Shown in pieces: positions 18,273 to 27,886 of a DNA stretch of 32,330 bases (the stretch's first letter is position 1; every line of letters starts with the position of its first letter). Below the pieces are notes generated by a model. The model did not search any database and had not been told where the DNA came from. It saw nothing but the letters and a program-made list of their open reading frames with translations. This DNA comes from Chitinophagaceae bacterium. GTDB lineage: Bacteria; Bacteroidota; Bacteroidia; Chitinophagales; Chitinophagaceae. Position numbers and translations under genes: made by a program. The stretch covers positions 1 through 32,330 of the forward strand of contig JAHEMO010000010.1 of the NCBI GenBank assembly GCA_024643625.1. Direction: 5' to 3'.

Positions 18273-19469
18273 ATGACGCATCATCAAATTATTATCGTTG
18301 GCGGAGGTAACGCCGGGCTTTCAGTAGCTTCCAAACTTTTATTAAAAAATAAGCGGCTTGATATTGCCATTGTTGAGCCGAGCGAAAAGCATTACTATCA
18401 ACCCGCTTGGACACTTGTAGGTGCCGGTACATTTAATATCGCCGATACCGAAAAAGACGAGGTGAATTATATTCCTAAACAAGCCAAGTGGATTAAGGAC
18501 GCCGCTGCCACTTTTGATCCCGATAACAACGCGCTAACCTGTGCAAGTGGCGCAAAGTATAGTTACGCTGTTTTGATAGTTGTACCTGGCATTCAATTGG
18601 ATTGGGGCAACATTGCAGGTCTAAAAGAAACACTGGGTAAAAATGATGTAACCAGCAATTACCTGTTTAAAACCGCACCATATACCTGGGAATTGGTTAA
18701 GAACTTTAAAGGCGGCACAGCAGTATTTACCAACCCTCCTACTCCAGTAAAATGCGGTGGCGCACCACACAAAATTATGTGGCTCGCCTGCGACTATTGG
18801 CGCAAGCAGGGTATTTTGGACAAATGCAATGTTCATTTTATATCTGGCGGCAGCATATTATTTGGTGTAGAAGAATACCGAAAAACATTGCAGGAAAAAG
18901 CCGACGAATACGGGGTACATATTCACCTGAAGCAAAACGTAACACGCATAGACGGACCGGGCCACAACATATATTATAAAAATAACGACGGTAGCAACAT
19001 GGAGGAAGCTATGCATTTTGACATGCTTCATGTGGTACCGCCACAAAGCGCGCCTGATGTTGTAAAAACAAGCCCGTTGGCCGATCCTTCTACACCACTC
19101 GGTTGGATAGAAGTGGATAAACATACATTTCAGCATACCCGCTTTAAGAATGTATTTAGCTGTGGCGATGTATGCAATGCGCCCGCAAGCCGCACCGGTG
19201 CTGCTATAAGAAAGCAGGCGCCGGTAATGGTGGAACATATTATGGCCTACCTGAACGGCACCACGAGTAAGGCAAGTTACGATGGCTATAGCGCATGTCC
19301 CATACCCACACAATATGGCAAGTTGATGCTGGCCGAATTTGACTACAGCAACAAACCAAAAATGACCTTCCCTATTAATCAGGCAAAACCCAGATGGACC
19401 ATGTGGTTATTGAAGAAATTTGTTTTGCCATGGCTGTACTGGAATAAAATACTACAGGGAAAAGCCTAA
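18273..19469 (+). CDS. sqr: Sulfide:quinone oxidoreductase-like FAD protein, resembling mitochondrial-type (type II) SQR
   Basis: IIVGGGNAGLSVASKLL; PPTPVKCGGAPHKIMWLACDYWRKQG; MLHVVPPQSAPDVVKTSPLAD; YDGYSACPIPTQYGKLMLAEFDY. Confidence 0.88.
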   Translation: MTHHQIIIVGGGNAGLSVASKLLLKNKRLDIAIVEPSEKHYYQPAWTLVGAGTFNIADTEKDEVNYIPKQAKWIKDAAATFDPDNNALTCASGAKYSYAVLIVVPGIQLDWGNIAGLKETLGKNDVTSNYLFKTAPYTWELVKNFKGGTAVFTNPPTPVKCGGAPHKIMWLACDYWRKQGILDKCNVHFISGGSILFGVEEYRKTLQEKADEYGVHIHLKQNVTRIDGPGHNIYYKNNDGSNMEEAMHFDMLHVVPPQSAPDVVKTSPLADPSTPLGWIEVDKHTFQHTRFKNVFSCGDVCNAPASRTGAAIRKQAPVMVEHIMAYLNGTTSKASYDGYSACPIPTQYGKLMLAEFDYSNKPKMTFPINQAKPRWTMWLLKKFVLPWLYWNKILQGKA

Positions 19470-19491
19470 CCTTAAAACGTGTTGCTTAGCC

Positions 19492-19525
19492 AATAGGGTG
19501 ATGGATTTATATTCATCACCCTTAT
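19492..19525 (+). terminator. Putative terminator hairpin after SQR
   Basis: GGGTGATG-N10-CATCACCC stem flanked by AATA/TTATT, 23 nt after the SQR stop. Confidence 0.6.
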
Positions 19526-19553
19526 TGTATAACCAAGGCCTATTTTCGCCGCT

Positions 19554-20273
19554 GTGCAGCAGCAACCCGAAATATTAGCCAATGGCAAAGGATGGATAGC
19601 CGTAAACAAGCCGGCCGGTATGCTGGCCATTCCTGACAGGCATGATGAAACGATTCCATCGGTAAAGCAATGGCTTCGCAAAAAGTTTGATGAATTGTAT
19701 GTAGTGCACCGACTAGATAAGGACACAAGTGGCGTAATGCTATGGGCCACCGATGCCAACGCCCATAAATACTTGTCGCAATTGTTTGAAGGCCGCGCGG
19801 TAGAGAAAATATACAATGCACTTGTAATGGGTCAGCCTCCCTATGAATCCGGAATGATTGAAATACCCATTGCAACTCATCCGGCTAATGATGGAAGAAT
19901 GATTACAAGCCCGAATGGCAAAGAAGCCGTTACCGGATTTAAGCTGTTGGAACATTTTGGCAAATACGCCTGGATGGCGTTTAAGCTATATACCGGGCGT
20001 ACCCACCAAATACGCGTGCATGCGCGGCACGCTGGCATGCCATTGGTTGCTGATCCGGTGTATGGAGATGGCAAACCTTTTCTGCTATCATCAGTAAAGC
20101 ATAAATATGCTTTGGGCAAACATCAGGAAGAAGAAAAGCCATTAATAAACAGGACAGCATTACATGCGGCAACTATTGCCTTTACTACACAAGAAGGGGT
20201 AGATGTGGAGATTGAAGCACCACTGCCACGTGATTTAAAAGCCAGCCTGCAACAGCTGCGCAAATGGTCTTAG
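19554..20273 (+). CDS. RluA-family RNA pseudouridine synthase
   Basis: VHRLDKDTSGVMLWATD and GRTHQIRVHARHAGMPLVADPVYG; GTG start. Confidence 0.92.
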   Translation: MQQQPEILANGKGWIAVNKPAGMLAIPDRHDETIPSVKQWLRKKFDELYVVHRLDKDTSGVMLWATDANAHKYLSQLFEGRAVEKIYNALVMGQPPYESGMIEIPIATHPANDGRMITSPNGKEAVTGFKLLEHFGKYAWMAFKLYTGRTHQIRVHARHAGMPLVADPVYGDGKPFLLSSVKHKYALGKHQEEEKPLINRTALHAATIAFTTQEGVDVEIEAPLPRDLKASLQQLRKWS

Positions 20274-20434
20274 CGATTTTTAGATTTACCTTTTGGTATC
20301 AGAAAAGCATAGCAGGTAACCAACAGGATTCCGATAAGCATTCCCCAACGAAAATTTTTGATGAGTTTGCCAAGCACCAAACCAATGATAGCTGCGGAAA
20401 ACAACAAAATTTCATGACGCTTAAGTTTAAACAC
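20270..20434 (-). CDS. 54-aa predicted small membrane protein (absent from the ORF track)
   Basis: Minus-strand frame GTG...TAA: MFKLKRHEILLFSAAIIGLVLGKLIKNFRWGMLIGILLVTCYAFLIPKGKSKNR; preceded by AAAAAAGGAGCGAAA; 23 nt after the PIG-L stop. Confidence 0.65.
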   Translation of the reverse strand: MFKLKRHEILLFSAAIIGLVLGKLIKNFRWGMLIGILLVTCYAFLIPKGKSKNR

Positions 20435-20457
20435 TTTCGCTCCTTTTTTAGGTATGC

Positions 20458-22971
20458 CTACAATTCTATCATGTTAGCCAACAAACGATAAGCGCCCGGC
20501 ACCGCAGCAGGCAATTGCCGGAAAAAAACCAAACCGGTATACATAAAATAACCTTTCCCATATTGCGCTATTACAAGGCTGCCGGATTCTGCCTTCTCGC
20601 CGGGGTCGGTAAACGCTATCGGCGCTGCAAATTTGGTTGAATCATAATTACCTGCGTGATAAATACTGCGCTCCTGACTCCACCCTTCAAAGTCGGCCAT
20701 CGTTATTTTGTTGGGTTTATTAAGCACAGGATGCGCAGGAATCATGAATCGAACCGGTGCATTTTCGTCGGTAATTCTGGTACGGGAAACATCAAATGCA
20801 TAAGGTGCAATTTTTCCTTTTAGTGTGCTGATAAAATTGCTGGTATTGTATTGCACAATCATTTTTCCGCCATTAGCAATGTATTCCATCAAAACAACAT
20901 ACGCCTCGGCCAGGTATTCGTGTATGTTGTAGGCCCGCACACCGGTAACTATTGCATCAAACTGACGCAAACGTTCGGCGCGTAAATCATCGCGGCCTAT
21001 TAGCGTTACATCATAGCCCATTGCGGTGAGTGCCTCTGCCGTTTTATCACCAGCACCCGGCAAATAGCCGATTTTTTTTGCCGTTGTTTTCAAATCAATA
21101 TTCAACACGGACAATTGATCGAGATAATGATGGGTTTGCGTAGGAATATGATCGTAGGCGATGGTACGTTTGGCATTATGAAAAGATTGATCGCCATAGA
21201 TACCGCCGGGCATAAATGATATAGTCAGATAATCTTTTTCCATTTGTGTTTGCCGCAAATAGTTGGGAATAGTTACCCTGTACACCTTGGCCATTCCTTT
21301 TTGTGCTTTGTCGGCAGGCAGCTTAAATACTCGTTCGTATCCTGTCTTCTTACTTTCTACCACCAATGTAGCATTCTTCAAATCGGCATCCGTGTAGGCA
21401 GAAATATTTACAACGATTGTCAAACTATCAGCGCGATTATTTCTAAACAACAATAAGCCGGTACCGTTAGATACCAAAAATTTCTCGGTGTGATACAATG
21501 GCTGATATTGTTCGGCTTTCACGGGGTCAACAAAACGATGGCGAACAGGCACTTCAAATTGAAAAGATTCGCCGGCAATAGCAATCTCAAGAGCAAGCGA
21601 GATTGGTTCATTTTCTGCTTTGCCTATCAATTGCTGTTCATTTACCTGATACATGGCACCTACAGGGGCTTCACGAAGCCAATACGGCTGGGTAAGCATC
21701 ACGCCACCATTCAATGCCATCTTTATGGGTTCGTTGTATGGCTTGTTGGTTTGCAAATCTGCGTTTACCGAAATATTTGTTCCGTTTTGCGTGTAGCCTT
21801 TGTAAGTAACCGGAATGTTACTTCTGTTAATCATGAACAAGCGTACCGGCACTTCTTCGCCATTTATCACAAAGGGTTCGGTTACGGTTGCTTCTGCATA
21901 AATACCGGCACAGTCAAGTATGATTTTTTCGATAGCCTTTAGCTTATGCATTTTCCATGCTGGCTCAAAATTCAGTGTCCTTATTTGTTTGCGCAAGGCC
22001 AGTAATGCGGAAACAGAAGCTGCCGGATTACGAAAATCAAATTCAGCCATCACCTTATCGATACTTGTAGCTATAGCACTTCCTCCTTCAAAACGCGACC
22101 AATCGGTATTTACGCCATCTAATAATTCCTTGGCCGGCGCTGTGCCACCAATGGTTTCAAAATATTCACTTGCGGTGCCACGCTGACGGCTTACACCAAA
22201 ACCCTGACTCTTATGCTGACTTCTGCTTTCTCCTGCCAACTCTCCCATACTTTGGCCAAGCAATGGCATATAGTCTCCTACTTCCAAGGCAAATTGCCCT
22301 TCGCGAATAGTGTTGCTGCTGCCAAAGTTGAAAGTATTCCATAATGCCCTCACAGGCTGCCATACCGAAGCACCCTGTTTAAGTTGTTCGGGAAACAGGT
22401 TTGATTTACCAGCCGATTCATATCCCAGTCGGGCCATAATGCCGCTAACGGAATGATGTCCGTGACCGGCACGGCCGTCTTCCGGGAACCGCGCAACAAT
22501 TACATCAGGTCTAAACGTTCGTATCACCCACACTACATCGCTCAGCAATTTTTCTTTATCCCACACATTCATGGTTTCTTCAGGAGTTTTGCTATACCCA
22601 AAGTCCTGAGCAGTAGTAAAAAACTGCTCTCCCCCGTCAATACGACGGGCGGCAAGCAATTCCTGCGAGCGGATAAGCCCGAGTTCAACACCTTGCTCGT
22701 CACCTATAAGGTTCTGGCCACCATCGCCGCGGGTAAGGCTGAGGTAACCCGTGCGATACATTTTTTCATTTGCCAGCCAGGCTATTAGTCTTGTATTCTC
22801 GTCATCGGGGTGTGCTGCTATGTATAGCACGCTGCCTACTACTTTTAGTTTTTTAATTTCATGATAAACTTCCGATGCACTCCGGGATATGGTGAGCTGC
22901 GCATGAGAAGTTGCCTGAACCAACAAAAGCAAGAAGACAGTGCCAATTATATTACGACGCATATGCTGCAA
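20458..22971 (-). CDS. Secreted PIG-L family deacetylase with C-terminal GATase1/ThuA-like region
   Basis: Signal peptide; LYIAAHPDDENTRLIAWLAN; RFPEDGRAGHGHHSVSG; C-terminal IGYLPGAGDKTAEALTAMGYDVTLI. Confidence 0.88.
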   Translation of the reverse strand: MQHMRRNIIGTVFLLLLVQATSHAQLTISRSASEVYHEIKKLKVVGSVLYIAAHPDDENTRLIAWLANEKMYRTGYLSLTRGDGGQNLIGDEQGVELGLIRSQELLAARRIDGGEQFFTTAQDFGYSKTPEETMNVWDKEKLLSDVVWVIRTFRPDVIVARFPEDGRAGHGHHSVSGIMARLGYESAGKSNLFPEQLKQGASVWQPVRALWNTFNFGSSNTIREGQFALEVGDYMPLLGQSMGELAGESRSQHKSQGFGVSRQRGTASEYFETIGGTAPAKELLDGVNTDWSRFEGGSAIATSIDKVMAEFDFRNPAASVSALLALRKQIRTLNFEPAWKMHKLKAIEKIILDCAGIYAEATVTEPFVINGEEVPVRLFMINRSNIPVTYKGYTQNGTNISVNADLQTNKPYNEPIKMALNGGVMLTQPYWLREAPVGAMYQVNEQQLIGKAENEPISLALEIAIAGESFQFEVPVRHRFVDPVKAEQYQPLYHTEKFLVSNGTGLLLFRNNRADSLTIVVNISAYTDADLKNATLVVESKKTGYERVFKLPADKAQKGMAKVYRVTIPNYLRQTQMEKDYLTISFMPGGIYGDQSFHNAKRTIAYDHIPTQTHHYLDQLSVLNIDLKTTAKKIGYLPGAGDKTAEALTAMGYDVTLIGRDDLRAERLRQFDAIVTGVRAYNIHEYLAEAYVVLMEYIANGGKMIVQYNTSNFISTLKGKIAPYAFDVSRTRITDENAPVRFMIPAHPVLNKPNKITMADFEGWSQERSIYHAGNYDSTKFAAPIAFTDPGEKAESGSLVIAQYGKGYFMYTGLVFFRQLPAAVPGAYRLLANMIEL

Positions 22972-23100
22972 TAATTAGTGAATGAGGTGGCGAATGTAAC
23001 TGATGAAGAGTAAGACGATTAATTGGCGGCTCTCAGCTTAACATTTAATATTTTAGCCGGATTAACGCACACTTCTGTTTCAAGATAAACATTACAAGGC

Positions 23101-23841
23101 ATGACGAAGCTTTCCGTAAATATTAATAAAATAGCCACACTGCGAAACTCCCGTGGCGGCGCAAACCCCAATGTGGTACAGGTAGCTATGGACGCACAGC
23201 GTTTTGGAGCAGATGGCATTACAGTTCATCCGCGACCCGATGAGCGACATATCCGCTATGCCGATGTACGCGAACTTCGACCCGTGGTTCGTACTGAGCT
23301 AAACATTGAAGGCAATTGTAGTGAAAAAAAGTTTGTAGATCTGGTAACACAGGTGGTGCCGGAACAAGTGACGCTTGTTCCTGATGCAGAAGGCCAACTG
23401 ACGAGCGACCATGGGTGGGATACCATTAAACACCGCGATTATTTAAAAGATATGGTAGCCCGTTTCAAAAGCTACGGCATCCGGGTATCCATTTTTGTGG
23501 ATGCCAACCCGAAAATGGTGGAAGGTGCCGTTGCAACGGGTACAGACAGAGTTGAATTATATACCGAGGCATACGCCCGCGATTTTGCAAAGGGTAAAAA
23601 AGAATCCGCCATTATCCCCTATTGGGAAGCTGCTACTGTAGCCCGCGATGCCGGGTTGGTTTTGAATGCCGGCCACGATCTTGATCGCTTTAACCTGGGC
23701 TTCTTTTTACAAAAAATACCCTGGATAGCAGAAGTGTCTATTGGTCATGCCTTAATCTGCGATGCCTTGTATTTAGGTTTGGAAAATACCATCCAATTGT
23801 ATAAACGCCAACTGTCGTTCATTAACCATCTGGAAGCATAA
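23101..23841 (+). CDS. pdxJ: Pyridoxine 5'-phosphate synthase
   Basis: LSVNINKIATLRNSRGG, ADGITVHPRPDERHIR, LNAGHDLDRFNL, EVSIGHALICDAL. Confidence 0.94.
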   Translation: MTKLSVNINKIATLRNSRGGANPNVVQVAMDAQRFGADGITVHPRPDERHIRYADVRELRPVVRTELNIEGNCSEKKFVDLVTQVVPEQVTLVPDAEGQLTSDHGWDTIKHRDYLKDMVARFKSYGIRVSIFVDANPKMVEGAVATGTDRVELYTEAYARDFAKGKKESAIIPYWEAATVARDAGLVLNAGHDLDRFNLGFFLQKIPWIAEVSIGHALICDALYLGLENTIQLYKRQLSFINHLEA

Positions 23842-23850
23842 GATTTTATT

Positions 23851-24633
23851 ATGCCCCCATCTTCTGCTACAGACTTATTTGTTGCCTCCCATAATATTTC
23901 GGCGGTAGTCCATGCCTTGCATGATATTGTAGAACATCCGCAAAGCGGAAGAGCAGCCTGGTTTGCCGCAGTGTATCTGCACATGACACGAGCTGTTGAA
24001 CAGGGCATACAGCAAGGCGTATTTAAAGATGCAGCAAGAATGGAGCGGCTCGATGTAGTTTTTGCCAACCGCTATCTGGAGGCATACGATAGGTACAGGC
24101 GAAAACAACCTATTGCCAGATGCTGGCAACTAGCTTTTGATAGTGGGCATAAATCCAGCTTTATTGTACTGCAACATTTGTTACTTGGTATGAACGCGCA
24201 TATCAATTACGATTTATCTATTGCGGCTGCCAATATTTCAACGCCACAAAATATTGCATCACTTTCGGGTGATTTCGAATTGATTAATACCATCATTGCC
24301 AGGTTAGCCGGTAGCATTCAGGACAAGCTTACAACCATTTGGCGGCCTATGCGCATGCTAACGCACCTTACCAAAGGGCGCGAAGCGGTGGTACTAAACT
24401 TTAGTGTTGACAAGGCTCGCCAAGCGAGTTGGACAAATGCTGTAGCGCTGGTCAATTTGCCGGCCGGAGCAAGGCAATCATTTATCAAATCACTTGATGA
24501 TGGTGTATCTGTATTGGGTAGAAAAATTCTTACGCCCGACTGGATGACCAGAAGTATTTTGGCTCCTGTAAAGTGGTTTGAGGAATCAAATACAGCAAAA
24601 GTGACGGCTATACTTAAACAAAATCCCTCCTGA
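23851..24633 (+). CDS. DUF5995 family protein
   Basis: MTRAVEQGIQQGVFKDAARMERLDVVFANRYLEAYDRY...SFIVLQHLLLGMNAHINYDLSIAAA. Confidence 0.78.
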   Translation: MPPSSATDLFVASHNISAVVHALHDIVEHPQSGRAAWFAAVYLHMTRAVEQGIQQGVFKDAARMERLDVVFANRYLEAYDRYRRKQPIARCWQLAFDSGHKSSFIVLQHLLLGMNAHINYDLSIAAANISTPQNIASLSGDFELINTIIARLAGSIQDKLTTIWRPMRMLTHLTKGREAVVLNFSVDKARQASWTNAVALVNLPAGARQSFIKSLDDGVSVLGRKILTPDWMTRSILAPVKWFEESNTAKVTAILKQNPS

Positions 24634-24647
24634 GAACAGGAGGGATT
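24622..24647 (+). terminator. Perfect hairpin overlapping the stop codon of the DUF5995 gene
   Basis: AATCCCTCCTG-AGAA-CAGGAGGGATT, 11-bp stem; stop TGA (24631-24633) is inside it. Confidence 0.65.
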
Positions 24648-24740
24648 GTTAACCCTTAAAACAACCAACATGAAAATTCAACCAATTAACATCAGTTGAA
24701 AAAAAATGGTTCACAAGGGTTGATATTTTTTCTTTTCATT

Positions 24741-27137
24741 TTAAACCAAGGCCAGATCAAGTACCTGGCTCATGGACTTTACAAAATGAAATTGCAGCCC
24801 TTTGATATAATCAGGCTCTATTTCGTTGATATCCTTTTCATTTTGCCAGCACATGATTATTTCTTTCATGCCGGCTCGCTTGGCTGCCAATACTTTTTCT
24901 TTTATTCCTCCTACCGGCAGCACCTGACCCCGCAGGGTAATTTCGCCTGTCATGGCAAGATATGGCTTTACTTTTCTGCCACTAAAGGCGCTGGCCATAG
25001 CAGTAAGCATGGTAATACCGGCGCTTGGACCGTCCTTGGGTACCGCCCCTTCGGGCACATGCACATGAATGGTTTTCTTAGTAACCATATCCGGGTCAAT
25101 ATCAAATTTGCGGGCGTAAGCGCGTAAATAACTTAATGCCGTACTCGCACTTTCCTTCATCACATCACCAAGGTTGCCGGTAAGTTTTAAATCACCCTTG
25201 CCTTCGCTAAGCAGCGCTTCTATAAATAAAATATCACCACCCATATAAGTCCATGCAAGGCCAACGGCAACACCGGGCTGATTGACAGCCTTATACACGT
25301 CGGCAGTATACCGTGGAACCCCCAAAATTTTCTGGACGTCAACCACTGTAACAGTTTTCTTCAACTTTCCGGTGGTAGCATAGTCTTTTGCCTGATGCCG
25401 CATAATGGAAGCCAATTGCCTGTCGAGCTCGCGTACGCCACTTTCCCGCGTATGCGATTCAATTATTTTTTCAAGCACTTTGTCGGGAATTTTAAAGCTC
25501 ACCGACTTTAAACCATGTGCTTCCTGTTGTTTGGGAACAAGGTGGCGTTTGGCAATTTCAATTTTTTCTTCGATGGCATAGCCGCTCAAATCAATAATTT
25601 CAAGCCTGTCGCGCAATGCAGGTTGTATGTTTTGGATACTGTTGGCTGTTGCAATAAAAAGCACTTTACTCAGGTCGTACTCGAGCTCGAGATAATTGTC
25701 GTAAAAAGTATTGTTTTGCTCGGGGTCCAGCACTTCCAGCAATGCACTGCTGGGATCGCCGCGAAAATCCTTACCCACTTTGTCAATCTCATCCAATATC
25801 ATGACGGGGTTACTGGTTTTCACCTTTCGAATATTTTGCAATATGCGACCGGGCATGGCACCAATATAAGTTTTGCGGTGTCCGCGTATTTCGCTTTCAT
25901 CGTGTAAGCCACCAAGACTAAGCCTTACATACTGACGACCAACGGCATGGGCTATGCTTTTGCCCAAAGATGTTTTACCAATACCGGGAGGGCCGGCAAA
26001 GCAAAGAATAGGACTCTTCATGTCGCCCTTTAGCTTGAGCACGGCAAGATATTCAAGGATTCGTTCCTTTATTTTCTTCATGCCATAGTGATCCGCATCC
26101 AACACCTGTCGGGCATGTTTAAGATCGTAGTTATCGTTTGTGGTTTCGTTCCAGGGCAAATCCAGCAACAAATCGAGGTGGTTGTACACCACGCTGTAAT
26201 CAGGTGTGCTGGGGTGCATGCGTTCCAGTTTCTCAATACCCTTATCAAAGGCTGCACGGGCATGGTCGGGCCACTGTTTTGTTTCAGCCTTTTTACGCAT
26301 TTCATTTACCTCAGCCACATTATCGGTACCCAGTTCCTCTTTAATGCTCTTGAGTTGCTGCTGCAAAAAATACTCGCGTTGTTGTTTATCTATTTCAGTG
26401 CGGGTTTTAGCATGCACCTGATCTTTAAGCTGCGCAAACTGCAACTCCCTGTTTAGCAGGCGTATTAATTCTTCGGCGCGTTGCTGCATATCGTCCATCT
26501 GAAGGATCTGCTGCTTTTCGCGAACATCCGTATTCATATTGCCTGATACGAAATGGATGAGAAAAGATGGATTTTCGATGCTCTTGAGGATGATGGCTGC
26601 CTCCGAAGGGATATTGGGCGACAGTTCAATAATCTGCGTCGCTATTTCGCGAATGGTGCTTACATGGGCTGCAAAGGTTTGGTCCTGAGGCACTTCCGAT
26701 TCAGCGAGGTAGGACACCCGGGCAACAAAATAAGGGTCGGTTGCTACCATCGCATCAATCCTGAGCCTTCGTCTTCCCTGCATGATAACGGTAGTACCAC
26801 CATCGGGCATTTTTATCAGCTTCAGAATACGAGCTACTGTTCCAATGGTCTCTAAGTCTTCAGGACCTGGATCTTCTGTATTGCTGTCTTTCTGAGAAAC
26901 AACAGCTATAAGCTTATCGCCCTTGTATGCCTCGGTTACCGCTTTAATACTTTTATCCCTGCCAACAGTAATGGGTATCACCACACCTGGAAATAATACG
27001 GTATTGCGCAGCGGAATTACCGGTAATTGTTCGGGAAAGTCAACACCATCATCGGTTGTATCGTCTGCCTCATTCATGGGGAGAATGGGTAAAAAATCGG
27101 AATCGTCTTGTTGTAAAAATTCTTTTTCGAAAAACAT
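24741..27137 (-). CDS. lon: ATP-dependent protease Lon
   Basis: [56 protein letters not shown]; start trimmed from 27200 to ATG at 27137 (MFFEKEF). Confidence 0.95.
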   Translation of the reverse strand: MFFEKEFLQQDDSDFLPILPMNEADDTTDDGVDFPEQLPVIPLRNTVLFPGVVIPITVGRDKSIKAVTEAYKGDKLIAVVSQKDSNTEDPGPEDLETIGTVARILKLIKMPDGGTTVIMQGRRRLRIDAMVATDPYFVARVSYLAESEVPQDQTFAAHVSTIREIATQIIELSPNIPSEAAIILKSIENPSFLIHFVSGNMNTDVREKQQILQMDDMQQRAEELIRLLNRELQFAQLKDQVHAKTRTEIDKQQREYFLQQQLKSIKEELGTDNVAEVNEMRKKAETKQWPDHARAAFDKGIEKLERMHPSTPDYSVVYNHLDLLLDLPWNETTNDNYDLKHARQVLDADHYGMKKIKERILEYLAVLKLKGDMKSPILCFAGPPGIGKTSLGKSIAHAVGRQYVRLSLGGLHDESEIRGHRKTYIGAMPGRILQNIRKVKTSNPVMILDEIDKVGKDFRGDPSSALLEVLDPEQNNTFYDNYLELEYDLSKVLFIATANSIQNIQPALRDRLEIIDLSGYAIEEKIEIAKRHLVPKQQEAHGLKSVSFKIPDKVLEKIIESHTRESGVRELDRQLASIMRHQAKDYATTGKLKKTVTVVDVQKILGVPRYTADVYKAVNQPGVAVGLAWTYMGGDILFIEALLSEGKGDLKLTGNLGDVMKESASTALSYLRAYARKFDIDPDMVTKKTIHVHVPEGAVPKDGPSAGITMLTAMASAFSGRKVKPYLAMTGEITLRGQVLPVGGIKEKVLAAKRAGMKEIIMCWQNEKDINEIEPDYIKGLQFHFVKSMSQVLDLALV

Positions 27138-27305
27138 CAGCCAATTGGTTAGGTTATTAATGCCGACAGAATGACACAATTGCCATTTGAACCGCGGCAT
27201 TTATGCATTTGTGCTAAAAGGCGCAATATTAATGCCATGTAAGCGCCTGCGCCGAATTGACCGTAAAACGGGCAAAAGTCAACTGTCGTGCAGCCATAAT
27301 TACAC

Positions 27306-27332
27306 AAAAAAAGCAATCCGAAGATTGCTTTT
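27306..27332 (-). terminator. Intrinsic terminator of ssrA
   Basis: On minus strand: AAAAGCAATC-TTCG-GATTGCTTTTTTT, with UUCG tetraloop and T-tract just after the CCA end. Confidence 0.85.
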
Positions 27333-27334
27333 AA

Positions 27335-27708
27335 TGGTGGAGCTGAGGGGATTCGAACCCCTGTCCAAACAAATTCGCCATACGCTTTCTACATGCTTAT
27401 TCCGGTATTGATTGTGGGGAAATAACAGGAACCGGACAAACCGATTATTTCCTTAGCTGCATGGTCTTTTGCTGCACGCACAGCCTTGTGCAACAGCATC
27501 CCGAATTCTTTTTGAGTCGGCGGTGGAACTAGGCTTCAGGCCTGCCTGCTCATCACGGCCCTAATGGCTTACTAATTAATAATTAGGCAGCCATGGCATA
27601 CTGAGTATTGCCATTTGTAGTTTGAATATTCAGATTAACGAGCTAATTATCCAACGCTCGGCATGCTTACACGTACAAAGAACTTTGCTGTCAAAACCGG
27701 TCAGCCCC
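27335..27708 (-). ncRNA. ssrA: Transfer-messenger RNA (tmRNA)
   Basis: Minus strand starts GGGGCTGACCGGTTTTGACAGC and ends GGACAGGGGTTCGAATCCCCTCAGCTCCACCA; acceptor GGGGCUG/CAGCUCC pairs; tag reading frame at 27583-27612. Confidence 0.95.
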
Positions 27709-27886
27709 GGGGGTTTTTATGAAATTGAGATCTTGGGGTGTTTAGATAATCAGATATCTACTCCTACTTATATCTCTTTTTCAATTGCGCAATTTTCAAA
27801 TTGCTTCTATCACTATCCAATAATCGTGCAATATACGGTAGGCGACGTATTGTCAGTAGTAAGAGGATGGATCAGCTGGGCGATTA

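Noticed and set aside
18858-19313. 151-aa minus-strand ORF inside SQR
   Set aside because: Antisense shadow ORF with no recognisable motif
20264-20491. 75-aa plus-strand ORF after the pseudouridine synthase gene
   Set aside because: Composition not protein-like; the minus-strand 54-aa frame has an RBS and membrane-protein character
21490-21942. 150-aa plus-strand ORF inside the PIG-L gene
   Set aside because: Antisense shadow ORF with no recognisable motif
24671-24700. Tiny ORF ATGAAAATTCAACCAATTAACATCAGTTGA (MKIQPINIS)
   Set aside because: Nine codons, no clear RBS, no supporting context
24649-24720. Distant inverted pair AACCCTT / AAGGGTT between the DUF5995 gene and lon
   Set aside because: Seven-bp arms separated by more than 50 nt; likely chance in AT-rich spacer
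27138-27200. N-terminal extension of Lon (MPRFKWQLCHSV...)
   Set aside because: Not Lon-like; ATG at 27137 gives a typical N-terminus
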